The position numbers and the translations under genes are program-made. Below are positions 11,655 to 21,712 of a stretch of DNA of 64,000 nucleotides, in pieces. Each line of letters starts with the position of its first letter. Position 1 is the first letter of the stretch. The notes below the pieces were generated by a model, which ran no database searches, was not told where the DNA came from, and was given only the letters and a program-made list of their open reading frames with translations. Origin of the DNA: Shinisaurus crocodilurus (taxonomy: Eukaryota > Chordata > Lepidosauria > Squamata > Shinisauridae); contig CM037877.1 of NCBI GenBank assembly GCA_021292165.1, positions 111,808,789-111,872,788 on the forward strand, in the 5' to 3' direction.

Positions 11655-11914
11655 TATTTATTATAAATAATTTATTTATTTATTTATTACATTTATATCC
11701 CGCCTTTTTCCTGCAAGGAACCCAAGGCGGTGTACATAATCCTCCGTCTCCTCTCCATTTTATCCTCACAACAACCCATCAAGGTAGGTTAGGCTGAGAG
11801 TCAGTGACTGGCCCAAAGTCACCTAGTGAGCTTCATGGCTGAGTGGGGACTAGAACCCAGATCTCCCGAGTCCCAGTCCAACACTCTCACCACTACACCA
11901 TGCTTGCTCTCTAT
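11655..11914 (-). mobile_element. tRNA-derived SINE with L2-like tail, near full length
   Basis: Inverse orientation. The tail is at the left ('TTTATTTATTTATTACATTT', 'CCCGCCTTTTTCCTGCAAGG') and the Pol III head is at the right. On the minus strand the head has a B-box-like 'GGTTCTAGTCC' and 'GAGAGTGTTGGACTGGGACT'. It is the same family as 45211-45463 and 63765-64000. Confidence 0.85.
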
Positions 11915-12899
11915 GCGCACATGACCAAAGACATGCGGTAACAGGCCACAAAGGAGGAACATACTCTAGCTCTTCCCTACACCTGCGTTGCACCAGTTTC
12001 TAGAAGAGGTTATGCTGGTGTGGGGAAGTGCCACAGTGTACGTTCCTCCTATGTGGTCCAAGGTTTCTCATATTACCCAGACAGCATGGGAAGGTGCCAC
12101 ATTGGTGCCTCAAAGGTAATGAAAGTGGCACAGGAAGAAGCCACCCACCCCACAATGGTAATGTCAGAATGGGGCCTGTCCCCTGCTTGGACCAAAAGTA
12201 GAAATTCTGCATAAACTTTGAGCCACAGTGTGAAAAAGTATAACCAACCAATTTCAGAGTGGGAGGGACCAATGTCTATTATGGAATTTGGTGTGGATCA
12301 TGAAGCAATAATAGCAAAAAACTATGTTGAATTAAACAAAATGGATATGGCACAAGGGGAAATCTTGCATTACATTGGCATGTGGATGGGGAAGGTAATC
12401 TGAGAGATTTCCAGTCATTTCCTTCCTCAGTCTAACATTCATTTATATTAACTAGCCAACACAGTGCACAGATGCCTAGGGAATCATCTGCAAGTTTGAA
12501 ATAGCCTTTTAAATCCCATCAAAGATGGTTTTTCTTGTTTTTTTTAACCCCCATGGATTCCAATCTGGATTCCATCCATTTTGCAGTCATCATAAAGGCT
12601 TTAAACGATAATGTAACAGTTAGTGGGGGAGTTGGCAATCAACTGTATTTGCCTTTTCTTAGCACCTTCAAGCACACAGAAAGTGTTAAATGCAAAACCC
12701 ATGACTTCATAGATTTGGCAGCCAACCATCATTTTCTCTTACAGACAACAGCACTTTGTTGCTGTCCTCGAATTTAACAAAGTGAGCCAAAATTCTGTCC
12801 CCCCGTTTCCCCATAAGAAACTATTCTTGAAGCAGCACAGAATTCCACAAGCCTAGTTCAAAAGTGAAACTATGGAACCTACGATGAGGTAAAATGAAT
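11915..12899. other. No gene seen
   Basis: Unassigned sequence. Several short frames exist but none looks like a protein family. Confidence 0.5.
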
Positions 12900-12924
12900 G
12901 GGCACAAACAAGCTAAAGTGAACA

Positions 12925-13100
12925 TTTTGAGTCCCACTGACTTCAATGGAGAGACATGTAGCACAATTCCATGCATTGCATTCAGACCTAAGTCCCGCTC
13001 CATTCCATGGGACTTACTATGTAACTATGCAGAAGATTGAAGCCTTCAGCACAAGTTTAATTCTCCTGTTGAAATCAACAGGGCTTAAAATGCGCTTAAC
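12925..13100. repeat. Small hairpin MITE remnants (ATTGAAGTCAATGG core)
   Basis: Contains 'CCCACTGACTTCAATGG', 'CATGCATTGCATTCAGACC' and 'GGGACTTACTATGTAACTATGC', degraded matches to the element at 33000-33090. Confidence 0.45.
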
Positions 13101-13294
13101 TTGTATTATATCTTTGCCATTTCCGTATCCTGCCACAGATGTATCCAAAAGGTAGAACCAGGCAATTAGTAAGTGGTGATTGTTACCAAGAGCGTGGGGT
13201 AACTTTGGCCCCATGCCAGTGGTGTCCATGAGTCCTCCCCTTTATTTTCTCCTATATAAATGGTTGCCATTTTATTCATTCACCTATGGGAAGA

Positions 13295-13446
13295 AGTCAG
13301 CTTGTCTGAGCCTGGAAAGCTAAGCAGGGTCAGGCCTGGTTATGACTTGGATGGGAGACCCCTCCTCTAGTTTCCTGCATTGAGCAGGGGGTTGGACTCG
13401 ATAGCCTTGTAGGCTCCTTCCAACTCTATCTATGAATCTATGAAAT
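13295..13446 (+). mobile_element. 5S-rRNA-derived SINE with CR1-like tail, copy 1
   Basis: The head matches the 5S rRNA internal promoter region: 'GTCTGAG', 'GGAAAGCTAAGCAGGGTCAG', 'GCCTGGTTATGACTTGG', 'ATGGGAGACC'. The second half is CR1-like: 'GAGCAGGGGGTTGGACTCG', 'CTTGTAGGCTCCTTCCAACT', ending in repeats of 'ATCTATGA'. The 5' end is weaker than in the copies at 18441 and 46685. Confidence 0.9.
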
Positions 13447-13954
13447 CTTGTCCTTCCACCATTGAGACTGAACACTGCTGACGGTCACAGAAAGGGATCC
13501 TATGAGGGTTGGGCATGTGAAATACGCTTTTGCGTGCGAGTATACGAAGAAGCGCTTCATTCCCCTTTGGGTCTTGGTAAAATAAAACTCTTCATCTACA
13601 CGCACACCATGTCTGTCATAATGACCAGCATTTCGCTGGTTAGAAATAAAAATGAGGCAGTGAATAAACAAAGGCGGGAACTTCTGAAAGGGGGAGAGGA
13701 AGAGCAGAATGGACATAGTACCAGCAGTGTGTGAAGAGTTGGCCAAAATAAGTTTGTCCACGGCTGGACTAGATGATAGATCTCTGCGAACTATGGGCAT
13801 TTGCAAAATTTGACTCTGTAGTAACGAAAAAAAGAAAAGCTTAATAAAGAGAATGTTTAAAAAATTGTACCCTGCTCTTCTTCTAACAAGGAAGACAGTG
13901 TATGTTGGGCTATTTACCTTTCGTCCCTTCTATCTCTAGTCATTCTCTCCCCTT
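13447..13954. other. No gene seen
   Basis: Open frames on both strands overlap and none resembles a known protein. Confidence 0.45.
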
Positions 13955-14056
13955 TGGGAAAATGTAGCTTGTAGGTTCCTGGAGGCAGGGACCTGTCTTT
14001 TGCTTAAATTAATCTGCAAAGCGGCATGTGCAGTAGTGCGCTATATAAATAAGACA
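13955..14056 (+). repeat. Ancient LINE/SINE 3' tail
   Basis: 'GGAGGCAGGGACCTGTCTTT', 'CAAAGCGGCATGTGCAG' and 'GCGCTATATAAATAA' form a tail common to old vertebrate interspersed repeats. I do not assign the family. Confidence 0.5.
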
Positions 14057-14433
14057 ATCCTATGAGGTAGGTTTGGCAGAGAGGACATGGCTCGCCCGCC
14101 AAGCTTCAAAATTTTACAAGGATTTGAACACAGCTCTCCTCAGTCCAAGAGAAACACTCTAGTCACTGCACATCAGGCTAAACCTGACATTATGTGTGTG
14201 GACGTCTGCTTGCGCAATGGCAATTTCCCTTCCTGTCCTCCCCTCTGCATCCCCCCCCCCCGGTATGCCTCTTAGATATGCTCCGGCAGGTCCCTGAACC
14301 CTCTGAAGCAAATTTGAAAGTTGTGTGTGGGGAGGGTGCAGTTCCATCTGCCAGCGGTGTGTCTTCTGCTAGTGGAAGGACACGGTTGGATGCAACCCCA
14401 CATTTGCCCCCTTTTGCTTTAGATCAGATCCAG
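14057..14433. other. Possible MIR-like fragment, otherwise no gene seen
   Basis: About 14062-14165 has 'CCTATGAGGTAGGTTTGGC' and 'GGATTTGAACACAGCTCTCC', similar in layout to inverted MIR-type SINEs. A C-run sits at 14251-14260. The rest is unassigned. Confidence 0.4.
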
Positions 14434-14537
14434 TAATATTTATTTATTTATTTATTTTATTTATGAATCGCCCATCTGGCCAGACATTCGGCCACTCTGA
14501 GCGATGTACAATCCAATAAAATACAAGGGGGCGGGGG

Positions 14538-14582
<45 letters not shown>

Positions 14583-15215
14583 AAAACACAATTAAAACCA
14601 GTACAAAACTTTAACATCCTAATCCACCCCATATTCCCACCTGAAAAGCCACGTTTTTAATGCACGGTGGAAGCTAATCAAGGAAGGGGCATGGCGGAGG
14701 TCACTGGGGAGAGTGTTCCATAAATTGGGGGATGCCACAGAAAAGGCCCTCCTCCTAGTCCCCACCAGCCTGGTTTCTCTGGCTGATGGGACAGGGAGAA
14801 GGCCATCCGTGGCAGATCTTGTTGAGCGGCCTACTTGATGTTGCTGGAGGCACTCTTTGAGATAAACTGGACCGGAGCTTTAAGGTTACAGGGTTTTAAA
14901 GGTCAAGGCCAACACCTTGAATTCGGCTCGGCAAACAACTGGTAGCCAGTGCAACTCTTTGAGCACTGGAATGATGTGATCACGGCGGCGGCAGCAGCCT
15001 TTAACCAGGCGAGCTGCTGCATTCTGTACCAGCTGTAACTTCCGAACCATCTTCCAGGGTAACCCTACGTAGAGCGCATTACAGTAGTCTAGGCGAGAGG
15101 AGACCAAGGCATGAACCACTGATGGGAGCAGATGATTAGGAAGGTAGGGGTGCAACTGCTGTATCAGACACAGCTGTATCACAGCTGACACCTGAGCCTC
15201 CATGGACAGCCCCTA
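14434..15215 (-). mobile_element. L2 LINE, 3' portion with embedded (CA)n
   Basis: Minus-strand L2 copy. The reverse-transcriptase C-terminus occupies about 14886-15203. The 3' untranslated region runs left to the AT-rich tail at 14434-14470 with 'GAATCGCCCATCTGGCCAG'. A (CA)n tract at about 14540-14576 lies inside the 3' region. Confidence 0.88.
14886..15203 (-). pseudogene. L2 reverse transcriptase C-terminal fragment
   Basis: A 105-residue frame from the thumb and C-terminal region of an L2 LINE reverse transcriptase, the enzyme that copies element RNA into DNA at a nicked target. It contains SSRLDYCNALYVGLPW, then LQLVQNAAARLVKGC, then IIPVLKELHWLPV and FKVLALTFKTL, the ordered signature of L2 C-termini. 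The catalytic part with the YADD box is absent, so it is inactive. Similar signatures appear at 1605-1800 and 16734-16929. The upstream endonuclease and palm domains are missing, as expected for a 5'-truncated insertion. Confidence 0.88.
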
Positions 15216-16105
15216 TCCAAAGCCCTCCTCATATCATCCACCAACGAATTTAGTTCGTTCTAACAACATATGTCTTCATTTCCAACTACAGTGGCTCGGT
15301 ACCCTCTTTTAAAGAAACCATGGACCATTTGCTTGTTTTTCTTTATTGATGGCCCATCATCCCTGCAGATTGGATTCTCCAAGAGTTGAGAGGTAAGTTA
15401 TTTAAAAACTCCAACAGCATCTTCAGATTGGAATTCCTGCACACCTAGGCCAAGGCCCTGCATTTTATTTGAACAGCAGCCCAAATTTATGGCCCCCTAT
15501 GAGCTGTCAAGGGAACATTAAATAAAAATGGAAGACAGATCTGGTAGGGCTGACCCAGGTATTGTTCTCATGCAAAGAACAGTTATTGCTAAACTCTGGC
15601 AGAAGAGTCACATTTGGAAAACATTAGTGGACGGCGTATTGTGTACTGCCCTTCCAAACATAAATAAAATTTCTTTGTGACATCACTTCTTGGCCTCAGT
15701 CATGCCATTTTCTCAGCCCTATCAGTTCTACTATACCAATTTATAGTATGCTGTAACTTCTTTACCATCAGAGTCTGATAATGGTCCAAGCACTCTGCTC
15801 CCCTTTGTTATGTTAGTAAACCAGCCAAAGAGCAGTTTCTTAGATTTTGTTCATGAGCCCAGAAACACCTTTATCAGAGTGGGAGCGTAGGACTTGATTC
15901 ACATCATTCTTATCTATAAATTTAAGTTTTGTGTAATGCAACACATTGGGCCAATTAGGGCCTTAACTGTGGCATATCAATTTGAAAAATAATAATAATT
16001 TGTAAGTATCTACTATTTGTAAGGATCTAATCAATCAGGGGTTGAAGAAAGTACCAGAAATGTTTTTTTTCTTGATTATGTGCTCTATTATCAGGATATA
16101 TCCAT
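15216..16105. other. No gene seen
   Basis: AT-rich unassigned sequence. I see no repeat family here with confidence. Confidence 0.45.
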
Positions 16106-16929
16106 GTATATGAAGCCAATGAGAGAAGTAAATCTGGAGGTCTGTCTGGGCTGCAATGTCACCAATATGCAGAGGACATACTGTTCCACCTCTCAGCTCC
16201 ACCTGTAAGTCTCAGGGAGGCTGTGGAAATCCTGAACCAGTACCTGGAGGCGGTATTGGGATGGATGAGGATGAACAAAATGAAACAGAATCCTGACAAG
16301 ACAGAGGCGCTGTGGGTTGGGGAGGAGATCTGAAACCAATCCTGGGTGGAGTCGCACTCCCCTTGACATCAGGGGCGACGTCAGGGGTCGGTACGGTGGG
16401 GCGCTTGCGGAGGGCCCACACTCCAGCAAGAGGCCCACTGGCAAGAGCTCCTCCTCTTCACCACTGCAGCCTGCTTGTTCACTTACCTCTTGCTCTGGTC
16501 CAGATAATGGTGATGGGGAGAAGAAGGAACAGTCGATGCCACTTCCTACTCGCTCACGGGCTCTCTGCTTGGCAATCAAGCAGATGTTAGCGAGGAGGGG
16601 GAGGGGGAGCAGGAGCAGGAGCAGCAGCAGCAGCAGCTGGTGGCAATGGCAGTGAAAAGGTGGACTCACTGAGGGAGGGGCCCCATTAAGGGTGTCTTGC
16701 CCAAGGCCCCTTCAAACCCTGGAGCCAACACTGCCTTGAAGGACCAGGTTCATATCTTTGGGGTGCTCCTGGCCTCATCTGGGAAGGTGCAGGTGGTGCT
16801 GGTGGCCAGGAGAGTCTTTTACGAACTAAGGCTGGTACACCAACTGTGGTATGTCTGAAGTGGTCTGACCTGGCTTCGGTTACCCATGCACTAGTTGCCT
16901 CCAAGCTGGACTACTATAAAGCTCTTTAT
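16106..16929 (+). pseudogene. L2 reverse transcriptase fragment, interrupted by a hAT element
   Basis: The part before 16369 translates to an L2 RT palm segment: QYAEDILFHLSAPP (a decayed YADD box), then LNQYLEAVLGWMRMNKMK, then NPDKTEALWVG. After the inserted element the same protein continues (DQVHIFGVLLASSGKVQ, a FYELRLVHQL-type block, and a decayed LDYCNALY block near 16905-16929). Stops and the YAED change show it is dead. It is bounded at the right by a SINE at 16930. The family's full length is near 900-1000 residues, so only the palm/thumb junction remains. Confidence 0.85.
16369..16733 (-). mobile_element. hAT-type nonautonomous element inserted in L2
   Basis: Termini 'TCAGGGGCGACG' and 'GGAGCCAACACTG', with flanks ccttgaca (16361-16368) and ccttgaag (16734-16741), a 6/8 match. 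A sister copy in the opposite orientation is at 35285-35650; both share 'AGGGCCC', 'GAGCAAG' and 'TTGGGCAAGACACCC'-like ends. It contains (CAG)n-like repeats at about 16610-16635. Noncoding. Confidence 0.75.
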
Positions 16930-17030
16930 GAGCCACTGTGGCGTAGTGGTGAGAGTGTTGGACTGGGACTCGGGAGATCCGGGTTCTAGTCCCCGCTCAG
17001 CCATGAAATTCACTGGGTGACTTTGGGGCG
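16930..17030 (+). mobile_element. tRNA-derived SINE, 5' part only
   Basis: 'GAGCCACTGTGGCGTAGTGG' (A-box region) and 'GGGTTCTAGTCCCCGC' (B-box) open the same SINE family as 45211-45463. The copy stops at 'GGTGACTTTGGGG' and runs into GC-rich sequence, so its 3' half was lost. Confidence 0.88.
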
Positions 17031-18059
17031 GCCTAGGGATGTAGCCGAGTAGCCCGGCAGACACGAGTGAGGCCCAAACTGGGCCTGCTCGTGTCCGCGC
17101 GGGCTCTCTGCCACCCCCGCAGGCTTACCTGCAGGCTCTCCGGCTCTGCGGAGTGCCTGCCTCCCCGCCCGCTGGTCCCGTCACGTCACTAATGGTTCAA
17201 AGGCACACATAAGGCAGTTAAGGTCACAGGTGCTGAAGTATTAGATCCTGACTACGTATTACACACATGAAAAGTTAGTAGCCCCATGTAAGCCAGGCTC
17301 TGTTAAGAATTCTGAACTGAAAGCTGTCCCCAAGAGAAGCAGAAAAAGCTGGAGGAGATTCTCCTGTTTTTGGCCACTTTTATCTTGTCATTATCTATTC
17401 TTATCTCATCTCTCCTTTAGCAGCTAGTTGGCCCTGGGAAGTTGAGAGAGGGTGAGCAGAAACAATTATCTGCCAAGGTGAGAAGCACAGATAAAGAACG
17501 GAGGGAGAAAGCCAGCTGGAGGTTGTACCCTTGCCTCCAGTTTTCTCTCCCTACTTCTAAGGGAGCTTTCAAAGCCTGGCTTATATACCTCATGGCTACT
17601 TCTCACATGGTGAATGTAGCACGTAGCCAGGATCTGAGTCCCAGCTGATTAGGAACTGGAGCCCAGAGGGCAGCCACGGGCAGGGTAAGATCAGGAGCAG
17701 CCAAGGTAGTAGCTAGCTAGTTCTCTCAAAATAAGAAGAGAAACAGAGCCAGGGGCCAGATAGTCTGTCCAAGGATGAGGTAGTGCGAACTCAGAAACAG
17801 GGAAAATAGGCTCATAAACCCATATCTTCAGCACAAGGCCTGGCAGACTATTACTCTTAGGCAATGCTGACCTGGAAATATTTCTATCTAGGCCAGGTCA
17901 GAAGGAATCATTGGACAGGTGGGTGGAGCCAGAGCCTGGAAGACCAACACTTCTTTATTTCCCCCCTCATAGGGTTGCCACCTTTCAAACCAGGGTTTGA
18001 CCAGCAGCAATTAGCAGGTGAGAATGTTTAGTGCCATGCATATCAGGCATCTGATGTAA
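17031..18059. other. No gene seen; GC-rich start
   Basis: 17035-17190 is unusually GC-rich with several CpGs and could be an unrecognised transposon or a CpG-rich patch. No gene evidence follows it. The rest is unassigned. Confidence 0.45.
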
Positions 18060-18067
18060 GACATTAG

Positions 18068-18165
18068 TGGCCCTATAAAGTGCCTGGATGGGAGACCACC
18101 TGAGTGCCACAGGGAAAGATGTTTTGCAGCACTCATGTGAGTGAGAAGGTATAAATAATAAGTAG
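18068..18165 (+). repeat. Possible second 5S-like SINE type, degraded
   Basis: 'GCCTGGATGGGAGACCACCT' at about 18081 matches the 5S rRNA C-box region. 'AGGGAAAGATGTTTTGCAGC' and an AT-rich tail with 'TATAAATAATAA' follow. The A-box part is not clear. The tail differs from the CR1-like tail of the main 5S SINE here. Confidence 0.4.
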
Positions 18166-18337
18166 GGAAATAGCATGGGGCACCTAGAAGATATAAAGGT
18201 ATTTCTCAAAGTCAATAAAGATATTTACTTATTCTGAAAAATTGACACCTGGAAGTTACAAAGATCTCCTATGGAGCAGACCAGGCTTGTGTAGGCTAGA
18301 CACACTGACACATCAACAAAACAGCAGAAATCCTGTT

Positions 18338-18806
18338 CACCAAAAAAGAGGGCATTGCTTTGTGTAAAATTTGCATGTGCGAATTCATATTTATATATGC
18401 AAATGCAGAAGTAATCCCTATAATTTAAATAGAAATACAGGCCTGTGGTTTACGCTGGCTCAGCTTGTCTGAGCGTGGAAAGCTAAGCAGGGTCAAGCCT
18501 GGTTATTACTTGGATGGGAGACCCCTCCTCTAGTTTCCTGCATTGAGCAGGGGGTTGGACTCGATAGCCTTGTAGGCTCCTTCCAACTCTATGATCTATG
18601 AAATCTATGAAACCTCCGACCATACTGGGGAAAATTGATCTGGTAACCTGTGTGATGGTGCACTCTGCTGTGAGGTTACTAAGTGTTGATGGGGAACTTC
18701 AAGGCCCCTGCTGGCTCTCCCTTATGGTTCTTTATCTTTAAACTGGAGTTAGATCGGACAGCCCTTCAAATAGGGGGCTGTCATCTGTAAAGTAGGTCAC
18801 TTTGCC
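18338..18806 (+). mobile_element. Nonautonomous DNA transposon (GGGTGGCCAT family), split copy
   Basis: Left piece 18338-18440 ('CACCAAAAAAGAGGGCATTG', 'TAATTTAAATAGAAATACA') and right piece 18613-18806 ('ATGGTTCTTTATCTTTAAAC', 'CAGCCCTTCAAATAGGGG') match consecutive parts of the copies at 27071-27715 and 55023-55364. A 5S-derived SINE sits between them. Its own ends are worn. Confidence 0.75.
18441..18612 (+). mobile_element. 5S-rRNA-derived SINE with CR1-like tail, copy 2 (full length)
   Basis: It begins 'GCCTGTGGTTTACGCTGGC', a degraded 5S 5' end, and then keeps all three parts of the type-1 Pol III internal promoter: A-box 'AGCTAAGCAGGGTC', intermediate element 'GCCTGG', and C-box 'TTACTTGGATGGGAGACC'. 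The 3' half is CR1-like and ends in 'ATCTATGAAATCTATGAAA'. It lies inside an older DNA transposon. Confidence 0.93.
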
Positions 18807-19162
18807 CCTCTAAGCTTAAAGTATCTACTTTGGTTTTTTGCTAGAACCCCAGTGTCCACCAACTGGAGCCATGCACAAAAGAGTGATAAAATCCACTCTT
18901 TGTTTTCCACAAGCTTCCTTTGTTTCAGCAGCTTGATTTTTTGAAGTTGCCTTTTTGTTGTATTTAGTGTATTTAGTGATAAAACCATTCTGAGTCAGAA
19001 ACCCTTGCCATTCTACTGCAAATCATTCAGAGATCTTTCAGTAGATCGTGACCTATCTTCTGCCTACCTCTCTCCTATACCATCAGGCCTCCCCTTATGT
19101 ATTTCATTTCTTCTTCTTCTTCTTCTTCTTCTTCTTCTTCTTCTTCTTCTTCTTCTTCTTCT

Positions 19163-19213
<51 letters not shown>

Positions 19214-20574
19214 ACACACACACACACACACACACTTTATCCTGTATATTCTTACTCTGATCTTCTATATCTCTTTCTTTCTCCCTGCACCCAGTACAAT
19301 TTTACTGTGAGGTAGTTCAACTCAGTTAATTACTTCAAGGAAACAATATACCCTTTTCTTATTGCAGACTAAGCTTAAGAGATTTGTGGCAAGATCATCT
19401 CATGTAATAGGATTCTAGGTAAGGAAATAAGAGCTTAGCTAAGATTTAGGAAATACTGTAGTTTTCTTTAAGTGGCTAAATACAAAACAACAAAGGAAAT
19501 ACTGGGTTTAACATTACTTGTTTAACAAAGCTTTGGTTATCCCTGAAAATAACCACACTGCAGTTTTAATTAGAGTCCTACCTGATGACATTATCTGTAA
19601 GTGCTGGCAGACTAATTAGAAATGGGACTGGATTTACATAAAACTTGGCCAAAGCCCATACACACTAACAGCTGCGGGGGTGGGGGGGATGCAGCCAACC
19701 TATACAGTTCTACACTGGTTTTTGTATGCATGGTTGCTTGGAAGTAGGCACCATCACATTCAAAGTGTGATCCTATGTGGAGTTACGTATACGGTACTTA
19801 AACCCAGTGATTTCAATGACCTTAAGGCCAAACTAGATGTGGTGTGGGAAATCCGTGCTTAGATCTCCTGATGTCTTTTTTTCCCTTTCAGTTTTAGGTA
19901 GCAGGGTGGGGTTGGAAATATGGATCAGGTCTGTAGCACTGAGGCAGGAGGTTAATTCTCCCCCATGGATTGTTTCCCAGACTTAAATCACCCCCTCCCC
20001 ACTGTTGCTGTTATAGATAGAGTGTTGGGGGGAGACAGGTATAATGCTAGTATATGTCTTTTCCCCTTCTGTGGCTAACAACAGTGATTTAAGTTTGGGA
20101 AAGGCTTAAACCTCCCTCCTCCATTCCAAATTGTCCCCCCATGACTAATTTTATTCACAGAAAAAGACATCTGGAGATCTGATCACAGATCTCACACATC
20201 ATGTCTACTTTGGTCCTTAGGGGCACCTAATTCTGCATAGGACAGGGCTGTCAGAGGTATTTAATACCAAATAACCATCCATAAGAATGGGCTGCTAGTG
20301 TTCTAGAATCTCTGGAGCAGTTCCAACCCAGGTTTATTTTACAGGCTAGTTGTTCAAACAGTTGGCTAAACCCTCTGTTGGGATGGGTTCAGTCTCAACT
20401 GTAAGTACTTGTCCTTAGGCTTGTTCTGTACCTGTCCTTAGGCATGTGCTTATGAGGTAAATAATTCATTGTGTGAATCTATGAGGACTTAGGCAAGTCA
20501 TTAATATTATTATTGATTTATAATACTTCTATGCCACTTAATATGATATAATATCTAAGTGGTTCATTACTATT
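18807..20574. other. No gene seen apart from a compound microsatellite
   Basis: No protein or RNA gene recognised. The microsatellite at 19107-19234 is listed separately. Confidence 0.5.
19107..19234 (+). repeat. Compound microsatellite (TTC)n(TC)n(AC)n
   Basis: About 20 TTC units, then about 21 TC units, then about 12 AC units. The TTC and TC parts form a polypyrimidine tract of about 100 bp with mirror symmetry, able in principle to form triplex DNA. Confidence 0.97.
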
Positions 20575-20660
20575 GATCTACCTTATTATAAGGATTAATG
20601 AGATACTGTGTGTGAAGTTCAATGAACCTTTGAGATGCACTATATCAAAGTGTGAATGAG
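20575..20660 (+). repeat. MIR/L2-like 3' fragment
   Basis: 'GGATTAATGAGATACTGTG', 'AAGTTCAATGAACCTTTGAG' and 'GCACTATATCAAAG' resemble the end of old MIR-type repeats. Confidence 0.45.
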
Positions 20661-20888
20661 CCATCACAGATCAGATACCGCAGACATTTTCATAGGAGGG
20701 AGTTCATACATTTCTGCTGTGAGTCATCAAGGGCCAACTACACAAGGGATACAACTCAAGTGATAAAAATCCATATATGAATCAGCTCTTAAAAGATTCA
20801 GGAGATGCATCTAGCAGTCCTATTGGCACCACAACATCTTGAGTCATATTGTAGTAGATGCATGGAATGGGAGAGGAAATACAAAGTA

Positions 20889-21139
20889 CAGGCAGTCCCC
20901 AGGTCACGAACCAGTTCTGTTCTTAAGAATGTCTTTAAGTCAAATTTGTATGTAAGTCAGAACAGCATAGCGTTCTATACGATAAATTGGCATTTAGGCA
21001 AATTGCGTAAATTACGCAAAAAGCGTAGTATACTATGCTATGTACTCTACGTAAATGACGTAGCCCCGGGGAACCCAGAAGTCCGTTCTTAAGTATGGTT
21101 TGTCTGTAAGTCAGACGTTCTTAACTCAGGGACTGCCTG
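20889..21139 (+). mobile_element. Mariner/Tigger-like MITE, copy 1
   Basis: 251 bp bounded by TA on both sides (20887-20888, 21140-21141). Termini are 'CAGGCAGTCCCCAGGT' and 'CTCAGGGACTGCCTG'. The middle carries repeated 'AAATTGCGTAAATTACGCA' motifs that form small palindromes. No transposase. Confidence 0.9.
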
Positions 21140-21458
21140 TACAGAGATTCCAAACAGCTTCCTTTGTGAAACCTGTGCATAGCAGTACAAACAGGGCTTT
21201 ATGTTCATCATGACAAAAACAGTGAAGAATGTAGTATTGGGTAAGAACTTTAGCGTAGGAAGTTTCTAGTCCTTATGGCTTTGAAGATATATATGCAAGT
21301 GTGTGGTTGTAGCTGTGGAAACCCCCAAAGCCAGAGCTACCTGACTAAATTTTTCACTGGTTAAGTGATTTTTGCAGGTTAGGGGGCATTGTTTTAGTGC
21401 CCTGCAAAACTCCTTGCCTCTCCGTCACTACCAAAACCAGAATAAATTATGCAAAATA

Positions 21459-21710
21459 CAGGCAGTCTCCAGGTTATGAACGAGTTCCATTCTTAAGAAA
21501 GTCTTTAAGTTGAATTTGGATGTAAGTCGGAACAGCATAGTGTTCTATACGTTAAAATCGGCATTTACATAAATTGCGTAAATTACGCAAATTACGTAGT
21601 ATACTATGCTATGTACTCTGTGTAAATGACGTAGCCCTGGGGAACCCAGAAGTCCGTTCTTAAGTATGGGTTGTCTGTAAGTTGGACGTTCTTAACTCGG
21701 GAACTGCTTG
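21459..21710 (+). mobile_element. Mariner/Tigger-like MITE, copy 2
   Basis: 252 bp, same orientation and structure as the copy 320 bp upstream, with TA on both sides (21457-21458, 21711-21712). The two copies differ at scattered sites, so they look like separate insertions or an old duplication. Confidence 0.9.
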
Positions 21711-21712
21711 TA

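Noticed and set aside
16193..16669. 158-residue minus-strand frame
   Set aside because: It runs antisense through L2 and hAT sequence and is rich in simple repeats.
18449..18523. Functional 5S rRNA gene
   Set aside because: Only the internal promoter region is preserved, the 5' part is degraded and the 3' part is CR1-like.
19005..19315. Three overlapping frames with poly-Leu, poly-Phe and poly-Ser
   Set aside because: They are translations of the (TTC)n(TC)n(AC)n microsatellite.
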